DNA of 64,000 bases, from positions 1 to 64,000 of the forward strand of contig JAZDIU010000087.1 of the NCBI GenBank assembly GCA_043804635.1, written 5' to 3'. Positions 8,269-15,624 of this stretch are shown one piece after another (within the stretch, counting starts at the first letter, position 1; each line of letters starts with the position of its first letter). The notes under the pieces are model-generated. The model was not told the origin of the DNA. It saw nothing but the letters and a program-made list of their open reading frames with translations, and did no database searches. The translations under genes and the position numbers were made by a program. The stretch is from JAZDIU01 sp043804635. GTDB lineage: Bacteria; Chloroflexota; Dehalococcoidia; Dehalococcoidales; UBA2162.

Positions 8269-9774
8269 ATGTTAATAGTTGATAAAGCTAAATGGTATAG
8301 CGGGGCTGATGTTGTGGTTGCCGGCTACGGAGCTGCCGGTGCTGTTGCTGCCATCACTGCCCACGACCTCGGGGCAAACGTGTTAATACTCGAAAAGCAG
8401 CCCGCTCAGAACCACGTCAGTAATAGCTTTATGTCTGGGGGAGTGTTCATCAGCCCTTCTGATGTAAAAGTTACCGAGCAATACCTCCGTGCGCTGTGCC
8501 GTGTGGACAAAGATGTCTCCTGGACAGATTTGGAAATTATGAAAGTCTGGTCCGAATATATCTCCCAGAACCGGCAATGGGTGCAGCAAATGGGTGGTGA
8601 AGTTAACGAGTTAGGGAAGGGAGGCAGTCACCGTGAGATCCCTGGCAACGACCTTATCGAATTTTGCGGCTTTAAGGATCGCGGGCGGGGTCTGATGAAT
8701 TTTCTCAAGAATCTGGTAAAGCAGAGAAAGATTCAAGTGATGCACCAGACCAGGGCTAAGAAGCTGATTGCTAATCACCGCGGTGAAGTGATTGGCATAG
8801 CTGCCGAAAAAGAAGACGGAGTGGATATAAACGTAAAAGCGGCTCGGGCTGTAATATTAACGACCGGTGGTTTTGAATTCGACGATATGATGAAGCTCCA
8901 GTATCTCAGATGCTATCCCTACTACTTCGATGCGAGTCCGGCAAACACGGGTGATGGGGTGAGAATGGCAATGGGCATCGGAGCGGAGTTATGGCATATG
9001 AACTGCAGTTCGGCTGGTTTCACAATGAAGTTTCCTGAGATGCCTTTCGGCTTTGCACCATTAATGCGGGGTAAAGATAGGGGACTGACGGCTATTGCGG
9101 GTTATGGAAAACCGACTGTCTGCGGGTATTTGATCGTCGATAAAGCCGGCCGCCGATTTATTAATGAGAACTTCAAGACGCACCATGCCAACTATGAGCT
9201 GACTGTTTACGATACCCGGGCGATGAATTATCCCCGAATTCCCAGCTACTGGATAATGGACCATACGAGAATAGCGGATGGGCCTTTACCAAACACGCAA
9301 TGGGGCTCAGCCGGGACTGCCGGCTTTTATCAGTGGAGTGCGGATAATGGTAAAGAGATTGAAAAAGGCTGGATTTCGTCTGCGAAATCGGTGAAAGAGC
9401 TGGGACAAAAGCTTGGTGTAGACCCGGATAATCTGCATCGGACGGTTGAGAATTACAACAGCTACTGTCGGAATCACGACGACTTAGAATTGCGCCGTCG
9501 ACCCGAAAGTCTGGTCCCGCTGGACACACCGCCTTATTATGCGGTAAACCTCTGGCCCGGCGGTCCCAATACTCAGGGCGGTCCCCGCCGCAATCGAAAA
9601 GCTCAGGTAATGAGTATCGAAGGCGGGACCATCCCGGGCCTATATGCCGCTGGTGAACTGGGTTCGGTGTACGGAATGCTATATACCGGTGGGGGTAACC
9701 TGGCTGAGTGCATCGCCTTTGGCAGAATTGCCGGCGAAAATGCCGCTAAAGAGAAACCGCGCTCCATAGCTTAA
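8269..9774 (+). CDS. FAD-dependent oxidoreductase, fumarate reductase/3-ketosteroid dehydrogenase-like
   Basis: 501 residues with an N-terminal FAD fold (VVVAGYGAAGAVAAITAHD, then VLILEKQP) and a C-terminal FAD-binding segment GTIPGLYAAGELGSVYGMLYTGGGNLAEC. It belongs to the same superfamily as the neighbour at 6664 but to a different branch, resembling FAD-binding dehydrogenases annotated as fumarate reductase or KsdD-like. GGN at the FAD tail and no signal peptide suggest a cytoplasmic enzyme. It probably acts on a carbon-carbon double bond next to a carbonyl. A ribosome site AAGGAGG sits 6 bases before the ATG. Confidence 0.82.
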   Translation: MLIVDKAKWYSGADVVVAGYGAAGAVAAITAHDLGANVLILEKQPAQNHVSNSFMSGGVFISPSDVKVTEQYLRALCRVDKDVSWTDLEIMKVWSEYISQNRQWVQQMGGEVNELGKGGSHREIPGNDLIEFCGFKDRGRGLMNFLKNLVKQRKIQVMHQTRAKKLIANHRGEVIGIAAEKEDGVDINVKAARAVILTTGGFEFDDMMKLQYLRCYPYYFDASPANTGDGVRMAMGIGAELWHMNCSSAGFTMKFPEMPFGFAPLMRGKDRGLTAIAGYGKPTVCGYLIVDKAGRRFINENFKTHHANYELTVYDTRAMNYPRIPSYWIMDHTRIADGPLPNTQWGSAGTAGFYQWSADNGKEIEKGWISSAKSVKELGQKLGVDPDNLHRTVENYNSYCRNHDDLELRRRPESLVPLDTPPYYAVNLWPGGPNTQGGPRRNRKAQVMSIEGGTIPGLYAAGELGSVYGMLYTGGGNLAECIAFGRIAGENAAKEKPRSIA

Positions 9775-9828
9775 TAAAATCTACCATTCTGACCGCTGAT
9801 AGCTGACTGCTGCGGCTATTTAGGGCAA

Positions 9829-9894
9829 ATGTCATAAAAATTCATCTTTTTGCAGCGGAATTTTATAACTCTGTTATTATCCGTTTGTTAAACT
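9829..9894 (+). promoter_or_regulatory. 66-bp promoter module, copy 1 (yihY)
   Basis: Upstream box ATGTCATA at 9829, -35-side box ATTTTATAACT at 9860-9870 and -10 TAAACT at 9889-9894. Spacing equals that of eight other copies in the window: 26 bases between box GTCATAA and TATAAC, 19 between TATAAC and the -10. In this copy the second half of the upstream box (TTTGTnAC) is weak. The -10 ends only 5 bases before the ATG at 9900, implying a leaderless transcript. Confidence 0.75.
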
Positions 9895-9899
9895 AGGCT

Positions 9900-10784
9900 A
9901 TGCGTATGCCTGCTTCTTTGCCTTTAATATCGTTCTTTGACCGCGTCGCGAAGAGTTTTCTGCAGAACCGCTGGGGACGTTTAATAGCCGGCACTATAAC
10001 CCGCATGGGCTACCACGATGCGGGTGATATGGCGGCTAGCATTGCTTATTATACCTTTTTATCGGTATTTCCCTTATTGCTTGGGGTCATCGCTTTTTTA
10101 GGTCTCTTCCTTCCTTCTGAAGTGGTACAACAAGAGCTCTTTGCTTTCTTCAATCGAGTGTTTATACCCGTGGATATCATCCGGGAGAACATATCGAGTG
10201 TAATAGAACTGCGCAGTGCGCTTGGAATATTAAGCTTGCTCGGGCTGTTCTGGGCAGGCAGCGCTATTTTCGGTGCCATCGGCAGAGTAGTCAACCGGGC
10301 TTGGGATATCCATCAATATCATCCCTTTTATATCAGAAAACCTAGGGACTTGTTTCTGGCTATCGCAACCAGCCTTCTGTTTTTCATATCGGTTGCGCTT
10401 ACCATAGTCCTGGACTTCTTGCCGATAGCTGGACTTCCTCACGGTCATATTCTGCTGATAGTCGCAAGTCGTACCCTTGTCTTCCCTTTTATCCTTACTA
10501 TGTTCCTCTTGATATATAAGTATATGCCGAATACTAAAATCCTATGGCGGGATGTGTGGGGTGGGTCGCTTCTGGCAGCTATCCTGTTTACTTTAGTCCA
10601 TAGTGTGTCTTCGCTATATTTCACCCAATATGCCAATTATGTTGTCATATATGGTTCAATAGCTTCGGTAATTGTCCTGCTGGTGTGGATATATCTTTCG
10701 GCTTTTATTCTAATTCTCGGCGCCGAGTTTAATTCTGAATATATCAAGATAAAGTATGGTAACGTGGAGAGAATCAAATACTAG
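9900..10784 (+). CDS. yihY: YihY/BrkB-family inner membrane protein
   Basis: 294 residues with about six hydrophobic segments. The family signature MAASIAYYTFLSVFPLLLG is present near residue 43, and GSAIFGAIGRVVNRAWDI further on. YihY/virulence factor BrkB proteins are membrane proteins of uncertain function; older claims of ribonuclease activity do not hold for this family. The promoter module upstream places transcription start at about 9901, next to the ATG at 9900, and no ribosome site is visible, so translation may be leaderless. An in-frame ATG at 9906 is an alternative start. Control by the module groups it with the oxygen-defence genes. Confidence 0.88.
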   Translation: MRMPASLPLISFFDRVAKSFLQNRWGRLIAGTITRMGYHDAGDMAASIAYYTFLSVFPLLLGVIAFLGLFLPSEVVQQELFAFFNRVFIPVDIIRENISSVIELRSALGILSLLGLFWAGSAIFGAIGRVVNRAWDIHQYHPFYIRKPRDLFLAIATSLLFFISVALTIVLDFLPIAGLPHGHILLIVASRTLVFPFILTMFLLIYKYMPNTKILWRDVWGGSLLAAILFTLVHSVSSLYFTQYANYVVIYGSIASVIVLLVWIYLSAFILILGAEFNSEYIKIKYGNVERIKY

Positions 10785-10805
10785 ATAAAATGAGGGGGGT
10801 TTACA

Positions 10806-11036
10806 AGGCCGTATCAAGATATCGCGGAATTGCCGGAAAGCATCCGGAAGAACCTGCCAAAACATGCCCAGGATATTTTTCTGGCAGCTTATAATAATGC
10901 TTCCACAGAATATCAGGACCCGGAAAAGCGGCGTGGTGGAGCATCGCTGGAAGAGGTCGCTCGCAAAGTTGCCTGGGCGGCAGTGAAAAAGGAATATCGG
11001 AAGAATAGTCAGACTGGAGTATGGGAAAGATTGTGA
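10806..11036 (+). CDS. chaB: ChaB-family small protein with an apparent AGG in place of the start codon
   Basis: The protein matches ChaB: PYQDIAELPESIRKNLPKHA, then RRGGASLEEVARKVAWAAVKKEY. Family members begin M-P-Y just before the ELP motif. Here the in-frame codons read AGG CCG TAT at 10806, with no ATG or GTG before the stop at 10791; the only canonical candidate is TTG at 10830, inside the conserved region and without a ribosome site. The purine-rich GAGGGGGG at 10792-10799 is ideally spaced for 10806. The start codon has therefore probably changed from ATG to AGG by one base, or the base is a sequencing error. ChaB is linked to cation transport regulation by name only. Confidence 0.7.
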   Translation, partial: RPYQDIAELPESIRKNLPKHAQDIFLAAYNNASTEYQDPEKRRGGASLEEVARKVAWAAVKKEYRKNSQTGVWERL

Positions 11037-11076
11037 TTTTGTTGTAAACTTACGTTTAAAGAACAGGAGAGTATTA

Positions 11077-11235
11077 ATGGCTAAGTATGAGTGTAGTGTA
11101 TGTGGCTGGGTCTATGACCCCGAAAAAGGCGATCCTGACGGTAAGATAAAACCCGGCATGCCCTTCGAACAACTTCCTGATAGCTGGACTTGCCCCATAT
11201 GCGGTGCTACAAAAGACCAGTTTAAGAAAATTTAA
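11077..11235 (+). CDS. rub: Rubredoxin
   Basis: 52 residues, the classic rubredoxin length. Two CxxCG loops bind one iron: CSVCGWVYDPEKGDPDG near the start and CPICGATKDQF near the end, with PGMPFEQLPDSW between. It is a one-electron carrier in the cytoplasm, and the natural partners in this window are the flavodiiron protein (37800-38990), the rubrerythrin (20911) and the superoxide reductase (50288). An AGGAGAG ribosome site precedes the ATG. The metal transporter gene starts 17 bases after its stop. Confidence 0.97.
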   Translation: MAKYECSVCGWVYDPEKGDPDGKIKPGMPFEQLPDSWTCPICGATKDQFKKI

Positions 11236-11251
11236 AGCTAAAACTTTAGTG

Positions 11252-12166
11252 ATGAAAAGAAGATACATTGTGCTAGCGGCACTTCTGATGGCATTTCTTA
11301 TTAGTACATCGTCCTGCCAGCCGGCAACGAATACCTCTAAGCCGTCCATTGTAGTAACTTATTCCGTTCTCGGCTCAATTGTAAACGAGCTGGTGGGAGA
11401 CGAGGCGGCTGTTACCGTATCGGTTCCTAACGGACTCGACCCGCACGAATGGGAGCCGTCCGCCAGAGATATCGAGGCTATAAATAAGGCTAACCTTGTT
11501 GTCGAAAACGGGCTTGGGCTTGAAGCTGGATTGGAAAAGACACTCGAAGTTGCCAGAAGCCGGGGCGTTAAATTTTTTACAGCCTCGGACTATATCAGGG
11601 TTCGTTATGTGGGTCCGGGTGAGGGTATCCCGTCCGGAGGCCTCGACCAGGTTATCGGTGCTCCCGACCCGCATTTCTGGACCGACCCGGTAACTATGAA
11701 AAGTGTCGTCAGTGCGTTAGTTTCTGCTTTGAAGCAGGAGCTTAATCTCGATGTTGCCATCCGGGCGACAGATTTGGAAAACCGACTTGACGCCTTTAAC
11801 GGCGAAATTGGGAGTATCATAGCTCAAGTTCCCAAGGAGGACCGCAAGCTGGTTACCGGTCACGAATCGATGGGCTATTTTGCCCGGCGCTATGATTTTC
11901 AGCTAATCGGGGTTGTGATACCAAGTCTATCTTCTCAGGCAGGAGTTTCGGCGGCCGATATTGCCGCTCTCAAGAAAGCTATTCAGGATAATCAGGTAAA
12001 GGCAATCTTTGCCGAGCTGGGGACATCGCCGGCGGTGGCTAAGCAAATCGGGAGTGAAACCGGTGTAAAGGTAGTCGAGCTAACCACGCACGCTTTACCT
12101 GCCGACGGTTCCTATTTTACATTTATGAGAAATATGGCTACTATCATTACGGATGCTTTGAAATAG
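11252..12166 (+). CDS. Metal ABC transporter, substrate-binding lipoprotein (ZnuA/TroA family)
   Basis: I chose the ATG at 11252 since it opens a clear lipoprotein signal peptide with the lipobox ending at Cys22 (STSSC). The cluster A-I substrate-binding fold shows its histidine ligands: DPHEWEPS, PDPHFWTDP and TGHESMGYFARRY. The family binds Zn, Mn or Fe outside the membrane and delivers it to a ZnuB/ZnuC-type transporter, which follows immediately. The histidine-rich loop typical of zinc-specific ZnuA is absent, so manganese or iron is possible. A start at 11204 would overlap rubredoxin and spoil the signal peptide. Confidence 0.9.
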   Translation: MKRRYIVLAALLMAFLISTSSCQPATNTSKPSIVVTYSVLGSIVNELVGDEAAVTVSVPNGLDPHEWEPSARDIEAINKANLVVENGLGLEAGLEKTLEVARSRGVKFFTASDYIRVRYVGPGEGIPSGGLDQVIGAPDPHFWTDPVTMKSVVSALVSALKQELNLDVAIRATDLENRLDAFNGEIGSIIAQVPKEDRKLVTGHESMGYFARRYDFQLIGVVIPSLSSQAGVSAADIAALKKAIQDNQVKAIFAELGTSPAVAKQIGSETGVKVVELTTHALPADGSYFTFMRNMATIITDALK

Positions 12167-12173
12167 GTGCTTT

Positions 12174-13025
12174 ATGGACATACTGGTAACACCTTTCTCA
12201 ACTAACGGTTTTATGCTACAGGCTCTGGTTGCGGGTATCCTGGTTTCCATTGCTTGCGCCATTGCCGGTACTTTTGTTATCCTGCGCGGGCTGGCATTTA
12301 TCGGCGATGCGCTTGCTCACGGCGTCCTGCCCGGTATCGCCGTCGCCATTCTCATTGGTTTTCCGGGCGTCATCGGGGCGGCGATAGGGGCGGCTTTTAT
12401 GATTGGCGGCATTACGTTGATTACCCAGCGGTCGCGGCTATCCTCGGATACGGCAATCGGGCTTTTGTTCGTGGGTATGCTCTCCCTGGGTGTCGTCATC
12501 GTGTCCCGCTCAAGCTCTTTCAGCGGCGATCTTACCCGGATATTGTTCGGGGAAATACTGGGTATCGGCACCCAGTCGATTGTCATTCAGCTCATCGCTA
12601 CGGTGATTATTGCCGCCATCGCCGTAGTTTGTGCCCGTCCTTTCTTACTGCTCAGCTTCGACCCCGAGCAAGCCGAGGTCGCCGGTTACTCAGTGCGACT
12701 TTATCACAACGTTATGCTGTTTATGGTAGCGGCTACCGTGATTGTCTCTTTCCAGACCGTGGGCACCTTGCTGGTCTTCGGGTTGCTGATTGCTCCCGCC
12801 GGTGCCGGGGCACTGCTTGCCCGCCGCATCGAAGTGATGATGGGATGGGCGATTCTCTTCGGGGCAGTATCGATGTATTCGGGTTTGCTGATTAGCTACC
12901 ACTTCGACCTGGCAGCCGGTGCTGCCATAATACTGGTGGCAATCGTCATCTTTTTCATCGTGTTTATCATTCAGAATATGCGTCAGCGTCGAGTTCCTTT
13001 TGCAAGCGGGGTGAAGCATGACTAG
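12174..13025 (+). CDS. Metal ABC transporter permease (ZnuB family)
   Basis: 283 residues with about eight membrane segments. The motif AFIGDALAHGVLPGIAVA is the hallmark of ABC-3 family permeases for Zn, Mn or Fe. It starts 8 bases after the binding-protein gene and overlaps the ATPase gene by 8 bases, so the three form one operon. A long open frame on the same strand at 12254-12895 is a shadow of this gene. Confidence 0.92.
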   Translation: MDILVTPFSTNGFMLQALVAGILVSIACAIAGTFVILRGLAFIGDALAHGVLPGIAVAILIGFPGVIGAAIGAAFMIGGITLITQRSRLSSDTAIGLLFVGMLSLGVVIVSRSSSFSGDLTRILFGEILGIGTQSIVIQLIATVIIAAIAVVCARPFLLLSFDPEQAEVAGYSVRLYHNVMLFMVAATVIVSFQTVGTLLVFGLLIAPAGAGALLARRIEVMMGWAILFGAVSMYSGLLISYHFDLAAGAAIILVAIVIFFIVFIIQNMRQRRVPFASGVKHD

Positions 13026-13854
13026 TCAACAGGTTGCGTCCAATGGTGCCGGGACAGTAAGCCCTCTCGGTGCTAACTTCGTCGAAGCCAGGCATCTGCG
13101 TATCGGCTACGATAGTGAAGCGATTGTATCCGATATAAACTTCGATCTGGGACAGGGTGAGGCTTTCGCCCTCATCGGGACAAACGGGTCGGGGAAATCT
13201 ACTCTGCTGAAGACCGTCGTGGGGCTGCTGCCGGTGATGGGCGGTCAGTTGAACGTATTCGGGGCACCGCCCGGGAATAACCACCAGCGGATTGCCTATC
13301 TGGGGCAGTTCCATCATTCCGGGTTCGTCCTGCCGCTGCGGGCGATAGATGTGGTGCGGATGGGGCGTTTCCCGCTCCACGGACTCTGGCAGAGGATGAG
13401 CCGGGAAGATGAGGACATCGTGCAAGGGGCGATGAAGACGATGGGGATTGATAAGCTGGCCGATGTGCCGCTGCGGGCGCTCTCGGGGGGACAACAGCAG
13501 CGGACTTACCTGGCACAGGTGCTGGCTCACCGGGCGGACTTACTGGCTCTGGACGAACCGACGGCTGGTCTGGATGCCGGTGGGCGTGAGCTTTATCTGC
13601 ACGCCATCAACGATGAGATTTGCCGGGGTGCTTCGGTGATTGTGGCGACCCACGATATCCAGGACGAAGCTTCGCTTTGCCGTCAGGTGATGCTGCTGGC
13701 GCGGAAGGTGGTGGCTTTCGGTGCGCCGCAGGATGTCATCACGCCGGAGGCATTGCTGGAGACATTCGGTATCGTGGTGAGCGGGGAGAAGCGACTGCAC
13801 GTCCTCGAGTGCCAGCACGGGCATGACGATATGGAGCGGCAAGGGAAGAGATAG
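13018..13854 (+). CDS. Metal ABC transporter ATP-binding protein (ZnuC family)
   Basis: 278 residues with Walker A GTNGSGKST, Q-loop AYLGQ, signature LSGGQQQR, Walker B LLALDEPT and the switch histidine in VATHD. The order binding protein, permease, ATPase is complete. The last 15 residues are histidine-rich (HVLECQHGHDDME), which may sense or hold metal (inference). Codon use becomes more GC-rich here than in the neighbours. Confidence 0.93.
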   Translation: MTSQQVASNGAGTVSPLGANFVEARHLRIGYDSEAIVSDINFDLGQGEAFALIGTNGSGKSTLLKTVVGLLPVMGGQLNVFGAPPGNNHQRIAYLGQFHHSGFVLPLRAIDVVRMGRFPLHGLWQRMSREDEDIVQGAMKTMGIDKLADVPLRALSGGQQQRTYLAQVLAHRADLLALDEPTAGLDAGGRELYLHAINDEICRGASVIVATHDIQDEASLCRQVMLLARKVVAFGAPQDVITPEALLETFGIVVSGEKRLHVLECQHGHDDMERQGKR

Positions 13855-14010
13855 CGAGTAGCTGTCAGCTATCAGCGGTCAGCTTTAAGGTGAATAACCA
13901 ATAACCAAGAAACAAACACCAAACAAATTACAATATTCAATTATCAATTACCAAACAATTAAAAAACAAAGGCGGAGTGAGGCTAAAAAATAGCGATTCA
14001 ATTACCTGAA
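13855..14010. other. Intergenic AT-rich stretch, first part of a 767-base gene-free gap
   Basis: Begins with CAGCTATCAGCGGTCAGC, one of several 'agctatcagc/gataactg' type short repeats also seen at 9791 and 14463-14491. The remainder is A-rich without a plausible gene. The whole gap 13855-14621 holds only repeats and a hairpin. Confidence 0.5.
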
Positions 14011-14060
14011 AATTGAAACAAAGCAGCGTAAAACAGGGTTGAACCGAGCGTAGTTGTTTT
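14011..14060 (+). repeat. Direct repeat copy 1 (about 50 bp)
   Basis: The core AGCGTAAAACAGGGTT and the end GAGCGTAGTTGTTTT match the copy at 14261-14310 with about 80 percent identity, 250 bases apart. The copies flank the perfect hairpin at 14094-14134. Possibly the remains of a small duplicated mobile element. Confidence 0.6.
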
Positions 14061-14093
14061 CACTTTCATTATAAGTAATCTTTTTTTCTGAGG

Positions 14094-14134
14094 AAACGAC
14101 ACGGCTAAATCAATTTTGGTTGGGCGTGTCGTTT
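14094..14134. repeat. Perfect 10-bp inverted repeat between two direct repeats
   Basis: AAACGACACG at 14094-14103 and CGTGTCGTTT at 14125-14134, with a 21-base loop. A T-run precedes rather than follows it on the plus strand, so it does not look like a plus-strand terminator. Confidence 0.55.
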
Positions 14135-14260
14135 TGCGATTTTAGCAATATATTTACTCTATTTTTAAAGTGCAGACGGTTGGTTGCTTCTTTTTGGAAA
14201 ATAGCTGTTGGCGGGCAGCTTTCAGCGGTCATTTGATTTCCTACGTGACAAAACTGGGAA

Positions 14261-14310
14261 AACTGAAACGAAGCATCGTAAAACAAGGTTTAATTGAGCG
14301 TAGTTGTTTC
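14261..14310 (+). repeat. Direct repeat copy 2 (about 50 bp)
   Basis: Second copy of the repeat at 14011-14060: ATCGTAAAACAAGGTT then GAGCGTAGTTGTTTC. The 75-codon open frame that crosses it is judged spurious. Confidence 0.6.
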
Positions 14311-14621
14311 CGGCTAGAAAACGTTTATGCAAAACAAATAGAGGCTAAAAAAAGTTCATTTAGCTTGATTCGTTTTTCTGCAATAAGACGGATTTAGCAT
14401 TTTTAACGCTGGTTTTCAATTATTTCCATTTTTAAGGTGCTACAAGCAGGCTGTTTATCCTGATAACTGACGACTGATAACTGATAACTGGTAGAATAAT
14501 AGTACTAATGTTCTGGATTTGTCAAGGAAGTTTTGTCGCTTTGGGGCATAATACTTTGCGTAATCGAATTAAGACATGAACGCGCGGATTTTTCCTTCTC
14601 TCAGCGGAGCCATTTTTATGG

Positions 14622-15593
14622 CTAGAAGGATAGTTCACTACTATTTGTAGCCTTAGTAATCATTATTAAAAGGTCGAGATATTTGGGGTCTTTTAATAAA
14701 CCAAGATCAACTAATTTCCTTGTCCATTCTGCTGCTGTCCCGGAGTTTATTTGTGTCTTCAAAATATAAAGTGCCGCCCTCGAGTACATTAAAGTCGATG
14801 TTTTAACTTGAGTAATGAGTTTGCTCCTCATTATATTCTGAATTTGCCTCACTCTTTCACGGGTGACACCAAGTTTTTCTCCAATAGCCTGAAGTGTAAG
14901 AGGATCTTGCATCTTATACCTATTAAGGAAAATGTGTAGCTCCCTTTCTCTGAAGTTGTTGACGATATGACTTATTTCTTCATCTATGCATTGGTACTGA
15001 CCTGCCTTGTTAAGCCATCGTATCACTCGTCGTAAATTATGATATGTGTCAATTATACGAGGGTCTGGGAATTTACTGAGCATCGATTTTGCTTCTAAAA
15101 TTAACAATTCTAATTCAGCAAACGATTGCGGTTCTTTACAAACAGCGGCAACAATATATTTCCATACGCGAGGAATCAAACTAATAAATCTGAAAGGTAC
15201 TTTACAGTCGAAGACATCACGAAAGCGAGCAGATGGCCAAGCAAATTCTTGTTCTGGTAAAAGGAATGGCGAAGGGAGTGGTGTCTTTAGCCCAAGGGGA
15301 AGTTGTATTTGCGGATTCTTCATAACATCAGAAAAAAGTCTAGACAGAAATGCATTTATCTCTCTGCTAATTTGTTCGACCCTGGTAACTCCTATGGTGG
15401 GTAGATTTAGTAAATCTGCTCTAGTACAACTAGCAAGTTGTGCAATCGTTCTAATATTTGCTCTTTTCAGAGGATTCAAAACTCCTCTTGAAAGGTCGAG
15501 AAGTTCGATGTCAACTTTGCTTAGGTCAACATTAGCGGCTCTAAGGTTTGTCAAAAATGACAGACCAACAAATGGTTTGTCAATGCGTTTCAC
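14622..15593 (-). CDS. RNA polymerase alpha-CTD-like / sigma-70 region 4 fusion protein
   Basis: 323 residues starting at a GTG with AAGGTGAT upstream. Residues 31-82 resemble the alpha-subunit C-terminal domain, a helix-hairpin-helix fold: LNPLKRANIRTIAQLA, then ADLLNLPTIG and RVEQISREI. Residues 215-260 resemble sigma-70 region 4: RERELHIF, TLQAIGEKLGVTRERVRQIQ. No region 2 or 3 is visible, so it is not a complete sigma factor. The middle 130 residues are unrecognised. It may bind promoter DNA or act as a regulator that mimics two polymerase parts. It is an orphan beside a repeat-rich gap, which hints at transfer. Confidence 0.8.
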   Translation of the reverse strand: MKRIDKPFVGLSFLTNLRAANVDLSKVDIELLDLSRGVLNPLKRANIRTIAQLASCTRADLLNLPTIGVTRVEQISREINAFLSRLFSDVMKNPQIQLPLGLKTPLPSPFLLPEQEFAWPSARFRDVFDCKVPFRFISLIPRVWKYIVAAVCKEPQSFAELELLILEAKSMLSKFPDPRIIDTYHNLRRVIRWLNKAGQYQCIDEEISHIVNNFRERELHIFLNRYKMQDPLTLQAIGEKLGVTRERVRQIQNIMRSKLITQVKTSTLMYSRAALYILKTQINSGTAAEWTRKLVDLGLLKDPKYLDLLIMITKATNSSELSF

Positions 15594-15624
15594 CTAGATC
15601 ACCTTAATTTTGCAAGTAATAAAT

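Noticed and set aside
12254..12895. A 213-codon open frame on the plus strand inside the permease gene
   Set aside because: It is rich in Arg, His and Cys without domain logic and lies entirely within a clear ABC-3 permease gene in another frame.
14170..14397. A 75-codon frame in the repeat-rich gap
   Set aside because: It crosses a direct repeat, has no ribosome site and no protein-like pattern.
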